A DNA stretch of 26,048 bases from JAKPUX01 sp964436305 (GCA_964436305.1 CAYTCI010000058.1:1-26048); one strand, 5' to 3'. Numbered from the stretch's first letter, positions 15,257-23,115 are shown. Numbers and translations: made by a program. The notes: generated by a model not told the origin, from the letters alone.

Positions 15257-15991
15257 TTAGCGGGCGAGGAGGTGCTGCAGCCGGGCGGCATAGCGCCGGC
15301 TCATGACCATCGGTTTGTCAATGCCGCGGATGTAGACCAGGTGGGAGTAGTTGGGGCGTTTTTCGATCCGCTCGACGAATTCAAAATTGACCAGGGTCGA
15401 ACGGTGGATGCGGAGGAAATAGTCCGGCGGCAGGATCTCCTCCCACTCCTGCAGGCTCTTGGTCACCAGCTCGCGCCGGTGCTCCTGGTAATAGAGGTAG
15501 GAGTAGTTGCCGCCGGCGGTGAGGCAGCGAATCTGCGCAACCTGCAGGAATTTGAGCGATCCGGCGATGACCACATAGACGACATCGTCGTGACCGAGAC
15601 GGGTCCGGGGCTGTGGCAGTTCCGGCGCGCTGCTGCCAAGACGGGCGATGGCTTTGCCGAGGCGCTCGCGCTGGATCGGCTTGAGGAGATAGTCGAGGGC
15701 GTTGACCTCAAAGGCCTTGATGGCGTACTGGTCATAGGCGGTGATGAAGATGACCTTTCCGGTGACCTCCGCCTGGTCGAGCAGCTCAAAGCCGAGTGCC
15801 CCCGGCATCTGGATGTCGAGAAAGATGACATCAAAACGCCGCCCGCGGAGCAGTTCAGCGGCCTGCCGGACGCTGCCCGCCTCGCCGGCCACCTCGATCT
15901 CCGGATAATCCGCCAGCAGCTGTTTGAGCTCCTCGCGCACCAGCCATTCATCGTCGACGATCAGGGCCGTCCAGCGGTGAGGGCTGGTCAT
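15257..15991 (-). CDS. LytTR-family response regulator
   Basis: A 244-residue transcription regulator. The receiver spans about 8-120, with Asp13-Asp14, phospho-acceptor Asp59 (FLDIQMPG), Thr84 and Lys104 (ALDYLLKP). The DNA-binding LytTR domain spans about 138-244 (LTAGGNYSYLYY, LPPDYFLRIHRSTLVN, MVMSRRYAARL). LytTR regulators usually pair with LytS-type kinases, and the one ending 17 nt away on the opposite strand fits. A longer frame (to 16087) lies inside the upstream gene; the ATG at 15991 overlaps that gene's TGA (ATGA) and is preceded by AGGGAG, so it is translationally coupled to the KDPG aldolase gene. It probably activates the receptor operon and other uronate genes; target sites were not identified. 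Confidence 0.94.
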   Translation of the reverse strand: MTSPHRWTALIVDDEWLVREELKQLLADYPEIEVAGEAGSVRQAAELLRGRRFDVIFLDIQMPGALGFELLDQAEVTGKVIFITAYDQYAIKAFEVNALDYLLKPIQRERLGKAIARLGSSAPELPQPRTRLGHDDVVYVVIAGSLKFLQVAQIRCLTAGGNYSYLYYQEHRRELVTKSLQEWEEILPPDYFLRIHRSTLVNFEFVERIEKRPNYSHLVYIRGIDKPMVMSRRYAARLQHLLAR

Positions 15992-16680
15992 GGCTGCGCT
16001 GCTCCCTGCACCAGGGCGAGCCACTGCTCCCCTTCGGCGCGCATGGCGCTCTGGTCCGGAGCCGCCTTGGTCAGCGCGGAGCCGCACAGGATGCCGCTGC
16101 GGTCAAAGGATGCCACCTGGGCGAGATTGGCGCGGGTGATGCCGCCGGTGTAGACCATCTGCAGCCCCTTGTAGGGCCCCTTCCAGGCCGGGGCGAGGCC
16201 GAGAAACGAGACAGTCTCGGTGATCGCCGGGAAGAGCTTGTGGACATATTGATGGGGACAACGCGCGGGCAGTTCCTCGATCGCGCAGGCGTAGAGGGCG
16301 GCCTTTTGCGCCAGCTGGGCCCCCACCCCGCTGATGCCGCCCGGGATGCACATCAGATCGGCGGCGGCGCAGCGTTCGACGACCTCGGGGAAGTAATCGG
16401 GGCAGACCACGCCCGCCACCCCCATCCCGATCACCGCGTCACTCTGCGCGGCGGTCATCACTGTGCCTGCCAGCAGCAGCGCCTCGGGCTGCGCCTGCAG
16501 CAGCAGCGCGATGCCGGGGGCGGCCGCGGGCGAGCGCAAGGCGACCTCGAGGGTGATGCCGAGGGGGTCGAGCGCCTCCCAGGCCGCCAGGCAATCCTCC
16601 GGCCGGACCGGCGAGAGCAGGGCGATCAGGCGCTTTTCCTGCAGCCGTCTGAACAGAATCCGACTCTTGTTCTCTGTCAT
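15988..16680 (-). CDS. eda: KDPG/KHG aldolase family protein (2-dehydro-3-deoxyphosphogluconate aldolase)
   Basis: A 230-residue class I aldolase that cleaves 2-keto-3-deoxy-6-phosphogluconate to pyruvate and glyceraldehyde-3-phosphate, the last step of the uronate route started by KduI and KduD. Conserved parts are LEVALRS with Glu45, GTVMTAAQSDAVIGMG near 72, IPGG near 112, the Schiff-base Lys148 in HKLFPA, and VYTGGIT at 177-182. It is slightly longer than the E. coli enzyme (213), and some positions are unusual (IALLSPVRPED instead of the typical VPVI stretch), so a related keto-acid substrate is possible. The frame extends upstream to 16722, but only the ATG at 16680 has a Shine-Dalgarno site (AGGAGG at 16694-16699, a rather long 13-nt spacing). 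Its stop overlaps the start of the LytTR regulator. Confidence 0.88.
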   Translation of the reverse strand: MTENKSRILFRRLQEKRLIALLSPVRPEDCLAAWEALDPLGITLEVALRSPAAAPGIALLLQAQPEALLLAGTVMTAAQSDAVIGMGVAGVVCPDYFPEVVERCAAADLMCIPGGISGVGAQLAQKAALYACAIEELPARCPHQYVHKLFPAITETVSFLGLAPAWKGPYKGLQMVYTGGITRANLAQVASFDRSGILCGSALTKAAPDQSAMRAEGEQWLALVQGAAQP

Positions 16681-16760
16681 ACCCGTGTTCGATCCTCCTG
16701 TTGATCCACCCCCGGTTAACATACCAAAATGGCGCGAGAATCAAAACACTTTTTTTGCGC

Positions 16761-16872
16761 CCACCCTCGCGCGCCGACCCGCCAGCCCGCACCTGGCGCC
16801 CCGCCGGCCCCGCTCTGGCGCCGACCCGGTTACCCAACCATCTGGCGCCGACCCGCCAGCCCGCCCCCTCGT
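16761..16872. repeat. GC-rich intergenic repeat block with GCGCCGACCCGCC words
   Basis: An exact 20-bp word beginning GCGCCGACCCGCC occurs at 16771-16790 and again at 16845-16864. A 15-bp word TCTGGCGCCGACCCG occurs at 16814-16828 and 16841-16855, and once more far away at 25979-25993. GCGCCGACCCGCC also recurs at 21234-21246. The block is almost pure G+C, in contrast with the AT-rich sequence on both sides, and looks like a dispersed non-coding repeat family. Confidence 0.7.
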
Positions 16873-16891
16873 GCCTATCCACTTTTTGCAC

Positions 16892-16920
16892 TTGATTAAG
16901 AGTAAGGATAGTAGTATTTT
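16892..16920 (+). promoter_or_regulatory. Putative promoter upstream of malQ
   Basis: TTGATT (16892-16897) and TATTTT (16915-16920) are 17 nt apart, in the only AT-rich part of the spacer, about 75 nt before the malQ ATG. Each hexamer has two mismatches to the sigma70 consensus, so the call is tentative. Confidence 0.33.
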
Positions 16921-16994
16921 TAAGGATTGAACTCAGACTATCCAGCAACCGGATCGCTCCGATTGCATCCGCAACGCTTACCAGAGGAGCCCAG

Positions 16995-18488
16995 ATGGAA
17001 TTGACCCGCGGCAGTGGAGTTTTGATGCACATCACCTCCCTCTACTCCCCCCATGGCATTGGCGATCTCGGCCCCGAAGCCTTCGCCTTCATCGACCGGC
17101 TTGCCGCCGCCAGACAGCGCTACTGGCAGCTGCTGCCGCTCAATCCGACCGATCCGGCCTATGGCAACTCCCCCTACCTCAGCAGCAGTGCCTTTGCCCT
17201 CAACTCGCTGCTGATCAGCCCGGAGGTATTGCTCGAGGAGGGATTGCTCACTGCGGCCGATCTCGCGGAACTCAATCCACCGCCGCCGGGACCCATCGAC
17301 TATCCCGCCGTGACCGAATACAAGCGGGCCCTCTTCACCCGGGCGTTCGACCGCTGGCGCCGGTCACCCGATCCCGACTTTGACCGCTTCTGTCTCGAGC
17401 AGAACGCCTGGCTCGAGGATTTCGCCCTCTTCATCGCACTCAAGGGCCACTTTCCCGGACAAATGTGGAGCGAATGGCCGGTCGAACTGCGCGACCGCCA
17501 TCCCGATGCCCTGCGGGAGATGCGCCAAACGCTCGCCGAGGCCATCCACTTCGAAAAATTTCTCCAGTTCGTGGTGCAGAAACAATGGTTCGCCCTCAAA
17601 CGCCATTGCGCCAGCCGCGGCATCACCATCATCGGCGATCTCCCCATCTATGTCGACTTTGGCAGCAGTGACGTCTGGTCGCATCCCGATCGCTTCAAAC
17701 TGGACGAAAACCGCGAACCCTACGTCGTCTCCGGTGTGCCCCCGGACTATTTCAGCGCCACCGGCCAGCTCTGGGGCAATCCGATCTACGACTGGGAGGC
17801 CCTGGCCAAGGACGGCTTTGCCTGGTGGCTCAGCCGCATGCGCCAGAACCTCCGCCTCTTCGATATCGTCCGCATCGACCACTTCCGCGGCCTGATCGCC
17901 TATTGGGAGGTGCCGGCCGAGGAGGAGACCGCCATCAACGGGCGCTGGGTCACCGTCCCCACCTACCCCTTCTTTGAACGCCTGGTCGCCGAGATCCCCA
18001 ACCTCAACGTCATTGCCGAGGACCTCGGGGTGATCACCGAGGATGTCAAGGAAGCCTTGCGGCGCTTCCGCCTGCCCGGCATGAAGGTGCTGCTTTTCGC
18101 CTTCAGCGGCAATCCTGCGGAGAATCCCTACATGCCCTGGCGATACGAGCCCAATTGCATCGTCTACACCGGCACCCATGACAACAACACGACCCGCGGC
18201 TGGTTTCTCACCGACGCCACCGACGAGGAGAAGCAGCATCTCGAGCAGTTCCTCGGCCGCCCGGTTAACAGCGATTCGGTGCACTGGGACCTGATCGGCG
18301 TGGCGCTGAGCTCGCCCGCTAACGTCGCCATCCTGCCGCTGCAGGATCTGCTCGGCATCGACGGCCAAGGCCGCATGAATGTGCCGGGAACCAACCAGGA
18401 CAACTGGATGTGGCGCCTCGCACAGGGCGAGTGCGATCCCGCCGCCTTCGACCGTCTCGCGGAGCTGACCAGCCGCTACAACCGCTAA
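16995..18488 (+). CDS. malQ: 4-alpha-glucanotransferase MalQ (GH77)
   Basis: A 497-residue cytoplasmic amylomaltase that transfers alpha-1,4-glucan segments between maltodextrins, in glycogen or maltodextrin metabolism. The length matches the short bacterial form (about 500). Catalytic residues are visible: nucleophile Asp295 in VRIDHFRGL, acid/base Glu342 in VIAEDLGVI and Asp396 in YTGTHDNNTTRGW, aligning with Asp293, Glu340 and Asp395 of the Thermus enzyme. The N-terminus (RGSGVLMHITSLYSPHGIGDLG) and YGNSPYLSSSAFALN are typical. GAGGAG precedes the ATG by six bases. It is a single-gene unit with its own terminator and no glycogen neighbours, so it seems unconnected to the pectin locus. Confidence 0.96.
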   Translation: MELTRGSGVLMHITSLYSPHGIGDLGPEAFAFIDRLAAARQRYWQLLPLNPTDPAYGNSPYLSSSAFALNSLLISPEVLLEEGLLTAADLAELNPPPPGPIDYPAVTEYKRALFTRAFDRWRRSPDPDFDRFCLEQNAWLEDFALFIALKGHFPGQMWSEWPVELRDRHPDALREMRQTLAEAIHFEKFLQFVVQKQWFALKRHCASRGITIIGDLPIYVDFGSSDVWSHPDRFKLDENREPYVVSGVPPDYFSATGQLWGNPIYDWEALAKDGFAWWLSRMRQNLRLFDIVRIDHFRGLIAYWEVPAEEETAINGRWVTVPTYPFFERLVAEIPNLNVIAEDLGVITEDVKEALRRFRLPGMKVLLFAFSGNPAENPYMPWRYEPNCIVYTGTHDNNTTRGWFLTDATDEEKQHLEQFLGRPVNSDSVHWDLIGVALSSPANVAILPLQDLLGIDGQGRMNVPGTNQDNWMWRLAQGECDPAAFDRLAELTSRYNR

Positions 18489-18492
18489 CGAA

Positions 18493-18523
18493 AAGGGCCG
18501 CCTCACAGCGGCCCTTCTTTTTT
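18493..18523. terminator. Shared terminator between convergent malQ and M28 peptidase genes
   Basis: AAGGGCCGC (18493-18501) and GCGGCCCTT (18508-18516) form a perfect 9-bp stem with a 6-nt loop, followed on the plus strand by C and six T. Read on the minus strand the same stem is followed by a short U-run (TTTTCG), so it can serve both genes, although the plus-strand tail is stronger. Confidence 0.88.
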
Positions 18524-18548
18524 CTCCCCCCTCCAGCTTGCCGCACAC

Positions 18549-20966
18549 TCAGCGCAGCAGCATCATGCGGATGCGCTCTACCCCGGCACCAGCCCGCAGC
18601 TCAACCCAATAAATCCCGCTCGCCAATGCTTCGGCCCGGAAGCTGCGCTCATAGATGCCGGCGCGCTGCTCGCCATCGATCAGGCGCGCCACCTCCCGGC
18701 CTTGCAGATTAAAGACCCGCAGCAAAACCCGGCCCGCCTGCGGCAGCACAAAGCGCACGAGGGTGGCGTTGTTGAAGGGATTGGGATAATTCTGATAGAG
18801 GGTCAGGCTTTTGGGTATCGCCTCGACCGCGCCGGCGCGCCCGCGCCACAGGGCATCGGCGGCATAGGCCAGCGGTAATGTGACCGTGCTGTTGCTCCAG
18901 ACATCCTGCACCTCCTCAAGATGGAGGACCCGCTCGAGCGCCAGGGTCTGATTCCACAGGGTCAGGTTGAGGATGCTGCCATCACAAGCGCCGTCGAGGC
19001 TCTCCCGGGTGGCGATATCATCACCCCAGAGCGTAATGAGGGTTTTGTTCCCTTCAACCCGGCTGCTGCCGATGAGGAGTGTCCCGTCGGCCCAGACGCC
19101 GATCTCGTCGCCCTCCGCAAGATCGCTGGTCTCGAGCAGCAGGTGAGCCGTCACTCCCGTTCCGCTGCGGGGCTGGTAATGGCGGGTCGCCGGCCGCAGC
19201 CCTGTAGTTGCGCCGGGCTCTTCGTGGACCGCTATATCGTTGGGCGGCAGCACCAGGGTATCGGCGGCATCGAGATGGAGCTGATAGGCCTGATCCGGCG
19301 TCAGGGTCGTGAATTCCCGAATCTCCTCGGCTGGCCACCAGATCCGGCCGGCAGCGTCCTTGATTACGGCACTGTGGTCCGCCTGGCCGCTGAGCGCCGC
19401 GGCGATGGGGAGAGGCGCTGTGCGCCAGAACGGCAGGATCTGCCAGCCCGCCCGAAGGGGCAGGGGCGCGGGCGCGCTGTTGATCTCCCATCCGGAGAAG
19501 GAAAGCGCGGTGGAATCAGCCGTATGGATCCAGAAGCCTTCCAACACCGACCAGCTCTTGCGCTCATCCCAGCCGAAATCCGGCGCGAAGCGCCGTCCCT
19601 GGCCGTCGCGCAGGAGCAACCCCGATTTCGGCAGCAGCACATCGAGCGCTGAATCGTCAGGCGCGACGGGGGAGGTGACGAGATTCCAGCCAGGATGCAG
19701 GGGCAGGGTGCGCTGCTGCGGACCGCTGGTGGCAAAGGTGCCGGTGACGCTCCAGTCGCCACTGCCTCCGCGATTCTCGCCGCGCACCCGCCAGAAATAG
19801 TCGGTGGCATAGCGCAGCCGCGCCGGCACCCGGCTGGTATCCCCGATACCGGAGTAATCCAGGTCGATCGTCAGGAATTCGGGGTCGCGGGCCAGCTGCA
19901 GGCGATAGGCACGCGCCCGGGCGGAGGCCGTCCAGTTCACCGCCGTCCGCACCGGCCGCTCCGGCGCGGCAGCGAGCGGCTGTGGCGGCACTGGTGCCAC
20001 ATCGAAGAGATAACTTGCCAGCGCGCCCAGGCTCATCTGCGCACAGCGGAGAAAATACCCGAGGTCGAAGAGAATCTGTCCATTGACCATGATGCGGTCA
20101 TTGAGGCTGTGATACCAGGGATTGAAATCGGCGACAGCGCCGCCGCGCCGGTAGTCCTCGATGACCAGGACGGCGCTGTAGTTCTTCTCCCAGAAGGAGG
20201 CATGATCGCTGTTGGGCGTGCCCGGATTGACAGCCCAGGGATCGAGACCGATCGCGTAGTTGGCATTAATGTCGACAAGCCGCTGGCCCAGATCGAGTGA
20301 ACGGGCAACCGGCCGGACATGCAGGGTGACGATGCGGTCCCCGTTGCCATCCCAGGCGATCATGTCCATATTGATCACCCCGAGGATCTGCTGTCCGATC
20401 CGGGCGACCTTTTCGGCATAGGCGCGCGAGCCGAGCAGGCCGGCCTCCTCTTCATCCCAGAAGGCATAGGCCACTGTAAAAGGGAGGGCCCGCCGCCCGA
20501 GCAGACGTGCGGCCTCCAGCACGGCGGCGGTGCCGCTGGCGTTGTCATCGGCGCCATAGCTGCGGTTGCCGGCCGGCATGCAGTCGTAATGGGCGCAGAT
20601 CATGAACTGCTGCTCGGGATGGAGATAGCCCTCCTGGTAGGCGACGACATTGGCGCCCTGGGCGCCGAAATAGTCATAAAAGGGCTGCAAGCCGTAACGG
20701 GTCAATTCCTCGAAGAGATACTGTGCGGCGAGGGCATTGCCCGGCTGCGAACGGTAGCGGGAGAGGATGGTATAATCCGCCCCGCCGATGCGGACCGCCT
20801 GTTCGCCGGAGAGGATGCTCACCTGGGTCAGCAGGGAGTCGATCCGGATGCCGTCGATGACCTCCTGGATCAGGGCCTCCTGGTGCAGGATCAGGCTGTC
20901 GGTGGTGCTGCCAGCTGACAGGGTGGTGATGGCGCAGAGCAGAATGAGTACGATGCAGTAGCGCAT
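18549..20966 (-). CDS. Exported M28-family metallopeptidase with FnIII-like domain and type IX-like C-terminal domain
   Basis: An 805-residue secreted zinc peptidase, probably an aminopeptidase-like enzyme. After the signal peptide (1-18), the M28 domain (about 45-325) shows the metal and catalytic residues: His126 in CAHYDCMP, Asp140 in YGADDNASG, Glu172-Glu173 in WDEEEAG, Asp201 in NMDMI and His286 in WYHSLND, along with the family's NSDHASF motif. A fibronectin-III-like segment (about 335-410), a middle region of unknown function (about 415-690) and a C-terminal QNYPNPFN domain (about 721-805; SGIYWVEL) follow. The last is the sorting/anchor type also seen in the pectin-locus beta-helix protein. 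GAGGA lies seven bases before the ATG. It is a single-gene unit, convergent with malQ. Exact peptide specificity cannot be read from sequence. Confidence 0.9.
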   Translation of the reverse strand: MRYCIVLILLCAITTLSAGSTTDSLILHQEALIQEVIDGIRIDSLLTQVSILSGEQAVRIGGADYTILSRYRSQPGNALAAQYLFEELTRYGLQPFYDYFGAQGANVVAYQEGYLHPEQQFMICAHYDCMPAGNRSYGADDNASGTAAVLEAARLLGRRALPFTVAYAFWDEEEAGLLGSRAYAEKVARIGQQILGVINMDMIAWDGNGDRIVTLHVRPVARSLDLGQRLVDINANYAIGLDPWAVNPGTPNSDHASFWEKNYSAVLVIEDYRRGGAVADFNPWYHSLNDRIMVNGQILFDLGYFLRCAQMSLGALASYLFDVAPVPPQPLAAAPERPVRTAVNWTASARARAYRLQLARDPEFLTIDLDYSGIGDTSRVPARLRYATDYFWRVRGENRGGSGDWSVTGTFATSGPQQRTLPLHPGWNLVTSPVAPDDSALDVLLPKSGLLLRDGQGRRFAPDFGWDERKSWSVLEGFWIHTADSTALSFSGWEINSAPAPLPLRAGWQILPFWRTAPLPIAAALSGQADHSAVIKDAAGRIWWPAEEIREFTTLTPDQAYQLHLDAADTLVLPPNDIAVHEEPGATTGLRPATRHYQPRSGTGVTAHLLLETSDLAEGDEIGVWADGTLLIGSSRVEGNKTLITLWGDDIATRESLDGACDGSILNLTLWNQTLALERVLHLEEVQDVWSNSTVTLPLAYAADALWRGRAGAVEAIPKSLTLYQNYPNPFNNATLVRFVLPQAGRVLLRVFNLQGREVARLIDGEQRAGIYERSFRAEALASGIYWVELRAGAGVERIRMMLLR

Positions 20967-21342
20967 GGCTGGTTCCTCGCGTGGATGGCTGCTGAAAAGT
21001 ACACATTCGCGCGGCGATATTCAACCAAAAAATCATCACCCGGATTTCGGCGCCGACCGGAGCCGGGTGGGCGCAAGTGCGGGGGAGCGCCGATGCAAGC
21101 CGGGTGGGCCCGAGAGCGGGGGAGTGCCGATGCAAGTCGGGTGGGCCCGAGAGCGGGGGAGCGCCGATGCAAGCCGGGTGGGCCCGAGAGCGGGGGAGCG
21201 CCGATGCAAGCCGGGTGGGCCCGAGAGCGGGGGAGCGCCGACCCGCCGTGCCACAGCCCCTCGCGCCGACCCACCGCAAAACCGTTGCATTTATCCGGAA
21301 AAATCCGCAAATTGAGTTTTATCCCAATAACAGGAGTTCATC
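20967..21342. other. Divergent intergenic region, M28 peptidase to alkaline phosphatase, 376 nt
   Basis: It contains an AT-richer peptidase leader (20967-21045), a GC-rich 37-bp tandem array (21054-21244), a further GCGCCGACCC word (21263-21272) and the AT-rich phosphatase leader with CAGGAG before the ATG. Only weak promoter-like hexamers were found on either strand. Open frames across the array cycle through the three frames because 37 is not divisible by three and are not considered genes. Confidence 0.65.
21054..21244. repeat. 37-bp tandem repeat array, five copies
   Basis: Units start with CGATGCAAGC, continue CGGGTGGGCC and CGAGAGCGGG, and end GGAGCGC. They begin at 21054, 21091, 21128, 21165 and 21202, with a sixth fragment at 21239. 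Copies 4 and 5 are identical, copies 2 and 3 each differ by one base, and copy 1 differs at about seven. The plus strand is G-rich with regular G-runs. The CCGGGTGGGC core also appears, inverted, in the duplicated block at 23176-23291. Confidence 0.93.
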
Positions 21343-22539
21343 ATGTCTTCATTCCGTTATACCCTGCTGGCGGTGCTGGCCGCCTCCCTGCCCCTCTTCG
21401 GCCAGCCGGCCGCGCCCACAGGCTATCCCTACCAGCCGCCGTCGGTCAAGACGCAACTGCCGGTCATCAAGCATGAACAAGTCCGCAATATCATCCTTCT
21501 GATCGGCGATGGTATGAGCATCTCGACGGTCTCCAACGCCCGCATCCATGGTGCCGGTGTTGCCGGCGAACTGCACATGGATCGCATGCCCATCGGCGGC
21601 TTTGTGCGTACCTGCTCGGCGGATAACCTGATCACCGATTCCGCCGCTGCCAGCAGTGCCATGGCCTGCGGTCTCAAGACCAACAACGGCCGCATCTCCC
21701 GCACCCCCGACGGTCATCCCGGACTCTCCATCCTCTCGGCCTGCCAGCAGAAAGGGATGGCTGCCGGGTTGATCGTCACCTGCTCGGTCACCCACGCCAC
21801 CCCGGCGGGTTTCGGGGCGCACGTCATGAGCCGCAAGGAGGAACCGCTCATCGCCGAACACCTCCTGCATAACCATGTCGATGTCCTCCTAGGCGGCGGA
21901 CGTTCCTTCTTCATCCCCCAGAGCGCACCGGCGAGCCGTCGCCATGATGACCGCAATCTGCTGGAAGAGGCCAAAGCCAGCCACTACACCCTGCTCTCGA
22001 CCCGGGAGGAGCTGCTGGCTGCCAAAGAGCCTCGCGTGCTCGGCCTCTTTGCCGATGAGGGGATGCAAACCCTGCCGCCGGAACCCTCGCTGGCGGAGAT
22101 GACCGCCACGGGACTCGCCCTGCTGGGCAAGAATAACAAGGGCTTTTTCGTGATGATCGAGGGCAGCCAGATCGACTGGGCCAACCACGAGCACAATGCC
22201 GAAAACTCGGTGCGACAGACCCTCGATTTCGACATGGCCGTCGCCGAAGCGCTCAAGTTCGCGAAAGCCGACGGCCATACCCTGGTCGTGGTGACCGCCG
22301 ACCATGAGACCGGTGGACTCTCGATCATCGGCGGCAAGGTCGACGGCAGTGAAGTCGAGCTCTCCTGGAGCACCGATGGTCATGCCGGCGCCACTGTGCC
22401 GCTCTATGCCTATGGCCCGGGCGCCCAGCGCCTTGCCGGCTTTCATGAGAACACGGATATCCCCAAAGCCTTCGCCGCCCTGCTGCACATCGCCCCCTTC
22501 CCGGTCATCCTCGAGGAGCCGGCCGGCGGCGGCAAATAA
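21343..22539 (+). CDS. Exported alkaline phosphatase (PhoA family)
   Basis: A 398-residue secreted phosphomonoesterase that would release phosphate from organic esters in the periplasm or outside the cell. A signal peptide (SFRYTLLAVLAASLPLFGQ) precedes the alkaline phosphatase fold. Metal and catalytic residues are visible: Asp56 in LLIGDGMS, nucleophile Ser100 in ITDSAAASSAMACG, Thr150-His151 in THATPAGF, Glu273 and Asp278 in MIEGSQIDWANH, Asp320-His321 in TADHETGG and His347 in DGHAGATVPLYAYG. It is shorter than E. coli PhoA (471) but typical for bacterial relatives. CAGGAG lies six bases before the ATG. It stands alone, with a repeat array upstream; no Pho-box was recognised. Confidence 0.94.
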   Translation: MSSFRYTLLAVLAASLPLFGQPAAPTGYPYQPPSVKTQLPVIKHEQVRNIILLIGDGMSISTVSNARIHGAGVAGELHMDRMPIGGFVRTCSADNLITDSAAASSAMACGLKTNNGRISRTPDGHPGLSILSACQQKGMAAGLIVTCSVTHATPAGFGAHVMSRKEEPLIAEHLLHNHVDVLLGGGRSFFIPQSAPASRRHDDRNLLEEAKASHYTLLSTREELLAAKEPRVLGLFADEGMQTLPPEPSLAEMTATGLALLGKNNKGFFVMIEGSQIDWANHEHNAENSVRQTLDFDMAVAEALKFAKADGHTLVVVTADHETGGLSIIGGKVDGSEVELSWSTDGHAGATVPLYAYGPGAQRLAGFHENTDIPKAFAALLHIAPFPVILEEPAGGGK

Positions 22540-22549
22540 TCCCGCGCCA

Positions 22550-22582
22550 ATAAAAAAGGGAGGCGGATCGATTCCGCCTCCC
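22550..22582 (-). terminator. Intrinsic terminator of the Wzi/oxidoreductase/acyltransferase operon
   Basis: GGGAGGCGGA (22558-22567) and TCCGCCTCCC (22573-22582) form a perfect 10-bp stem with a 5-nt loop. On the minus strand it is followed by TTTTTTATT, a strong terminator 59 nt after the acyltransferase stop. On the plus strand, after the phosphatase gene, the tail is only AGCCTTTC, so termination that way would be weaker. Confidence 0.87.
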
Positions 22583-22641
22583 AGCCTTTCATACATCTTC
22601 CTACGCCAGTCTTGCCGCCGGTCTTCGCGACGGCCTCCCCC

Positions 22642-23115
22642 CTACTCCATCTTGCGTAAAACCCGTGCCGGGCAGCCGGCGACCACCGTATTGGCGGGCA
22701 CATCCCTGGTCACCACCGCCCCGGCGCCGATGATGGCATTCTCGCCGATGGTCACACCGCAGAGGATCGTCGAGCTGGAGCCGATCGAGGCTCCCTTGCG
22801 CACGTAGGTCGGCACGCAGGCCCAGTCCGCCTCGGTCTGCATGCTGCCGTCGGCATTGGTCGAGCGCGGGTATTTGTCATTGATGAAAGTGACGTTGTGA
22901 CCGATGAAGCAGTTATCCTCGATATGGACCCCTTCGCAGATGAAGGTGTGGCTGGAGATCTTGCAGTGCTTGCCCACCGTCGCTCCCTTCTGGATCTCCA
23001 CGAAGGTGCCGATCTTGCTGTAATCGCCGATCTCGCAGCCGTAGAGGTTGACGAAATTGAAGATCTTGACGCCTTCCCCCAACTTGACATCGTCGGCTAT
23101 GCTGAGAAATTTCAT
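22642..23115 (-). CDS. Hexapeptide-repeat acyltransferase (WbpD-like sugar N-acetyltransferase)
   Basis: A 157-residue left-handed beta-helix acyltransferase with hexapeptide repeats along its length (VKLGEGVKIFNFVNLYG, CEIGDYSKIG, ATVGKHCKI, ASIGSSSTILCGVTIGENAIIGAGAVVT) and the loop FIGHNVTFINDKYPRS. Its size and pattern match WbpD/WlbB-type enzymes, which acetylate an amino group on a UDP-sugar for O-antigen or similar glycans using acetyl-CoA. The partner gene in such pathways is often a Gfo/Idh/MocA dehydrogenase, and one lies just upstream. GGGAGAAG precedes the ATG at 23115. The exact sugar is unknown; no aminotransferase is visible nearby, which leaves the pathway incomplete here. Confidence 0.87.
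   Translation of the reverse strand: MKFLSIADDVKLGEGVKIFNFVNLYGCEIGDYSKIGTFVEIQKGATVGKHCKISSHTFICEGVHIEDNCFIGHNVTFINDKYPRSTNADGSMQTEADWACVPTYVRKGASIGSSSTILCGVTIGENAIIGAGAVVTRDVPANTVVAGCPARVLRKME

Larger units (their letters stand above)
16681..16994. other. Divergent intergenic region, eda-like to malQ, 314 nt
   Basis: The spacer holds the eda-like leader (16681-16740), a GC-rich repeat block (16761-16872), an AT-rich stretch with a putative malQ promoter (16892-16920) and the malQ leader. A TTGATT/TATGTT pair on the minus strand near 16720-16745 has only a 15-nt spacing and was not called. No RNA gene or small coding gene was recognised. Confidence 0.6.

Noticed and set aside
21054..21244. 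CRISPR array
   Set aside because: The units abut head to tail with no unique spacers and no cas genes are near.
20674..21315. Repetitive open frames (Pro/Arg/His-rich peptides) over the 37-bp array
   Set aside because: The 37-bp period shifts frame each unit, so all three frames look repetitive; there is no start context or conserved domain, and both strands show the same effect.
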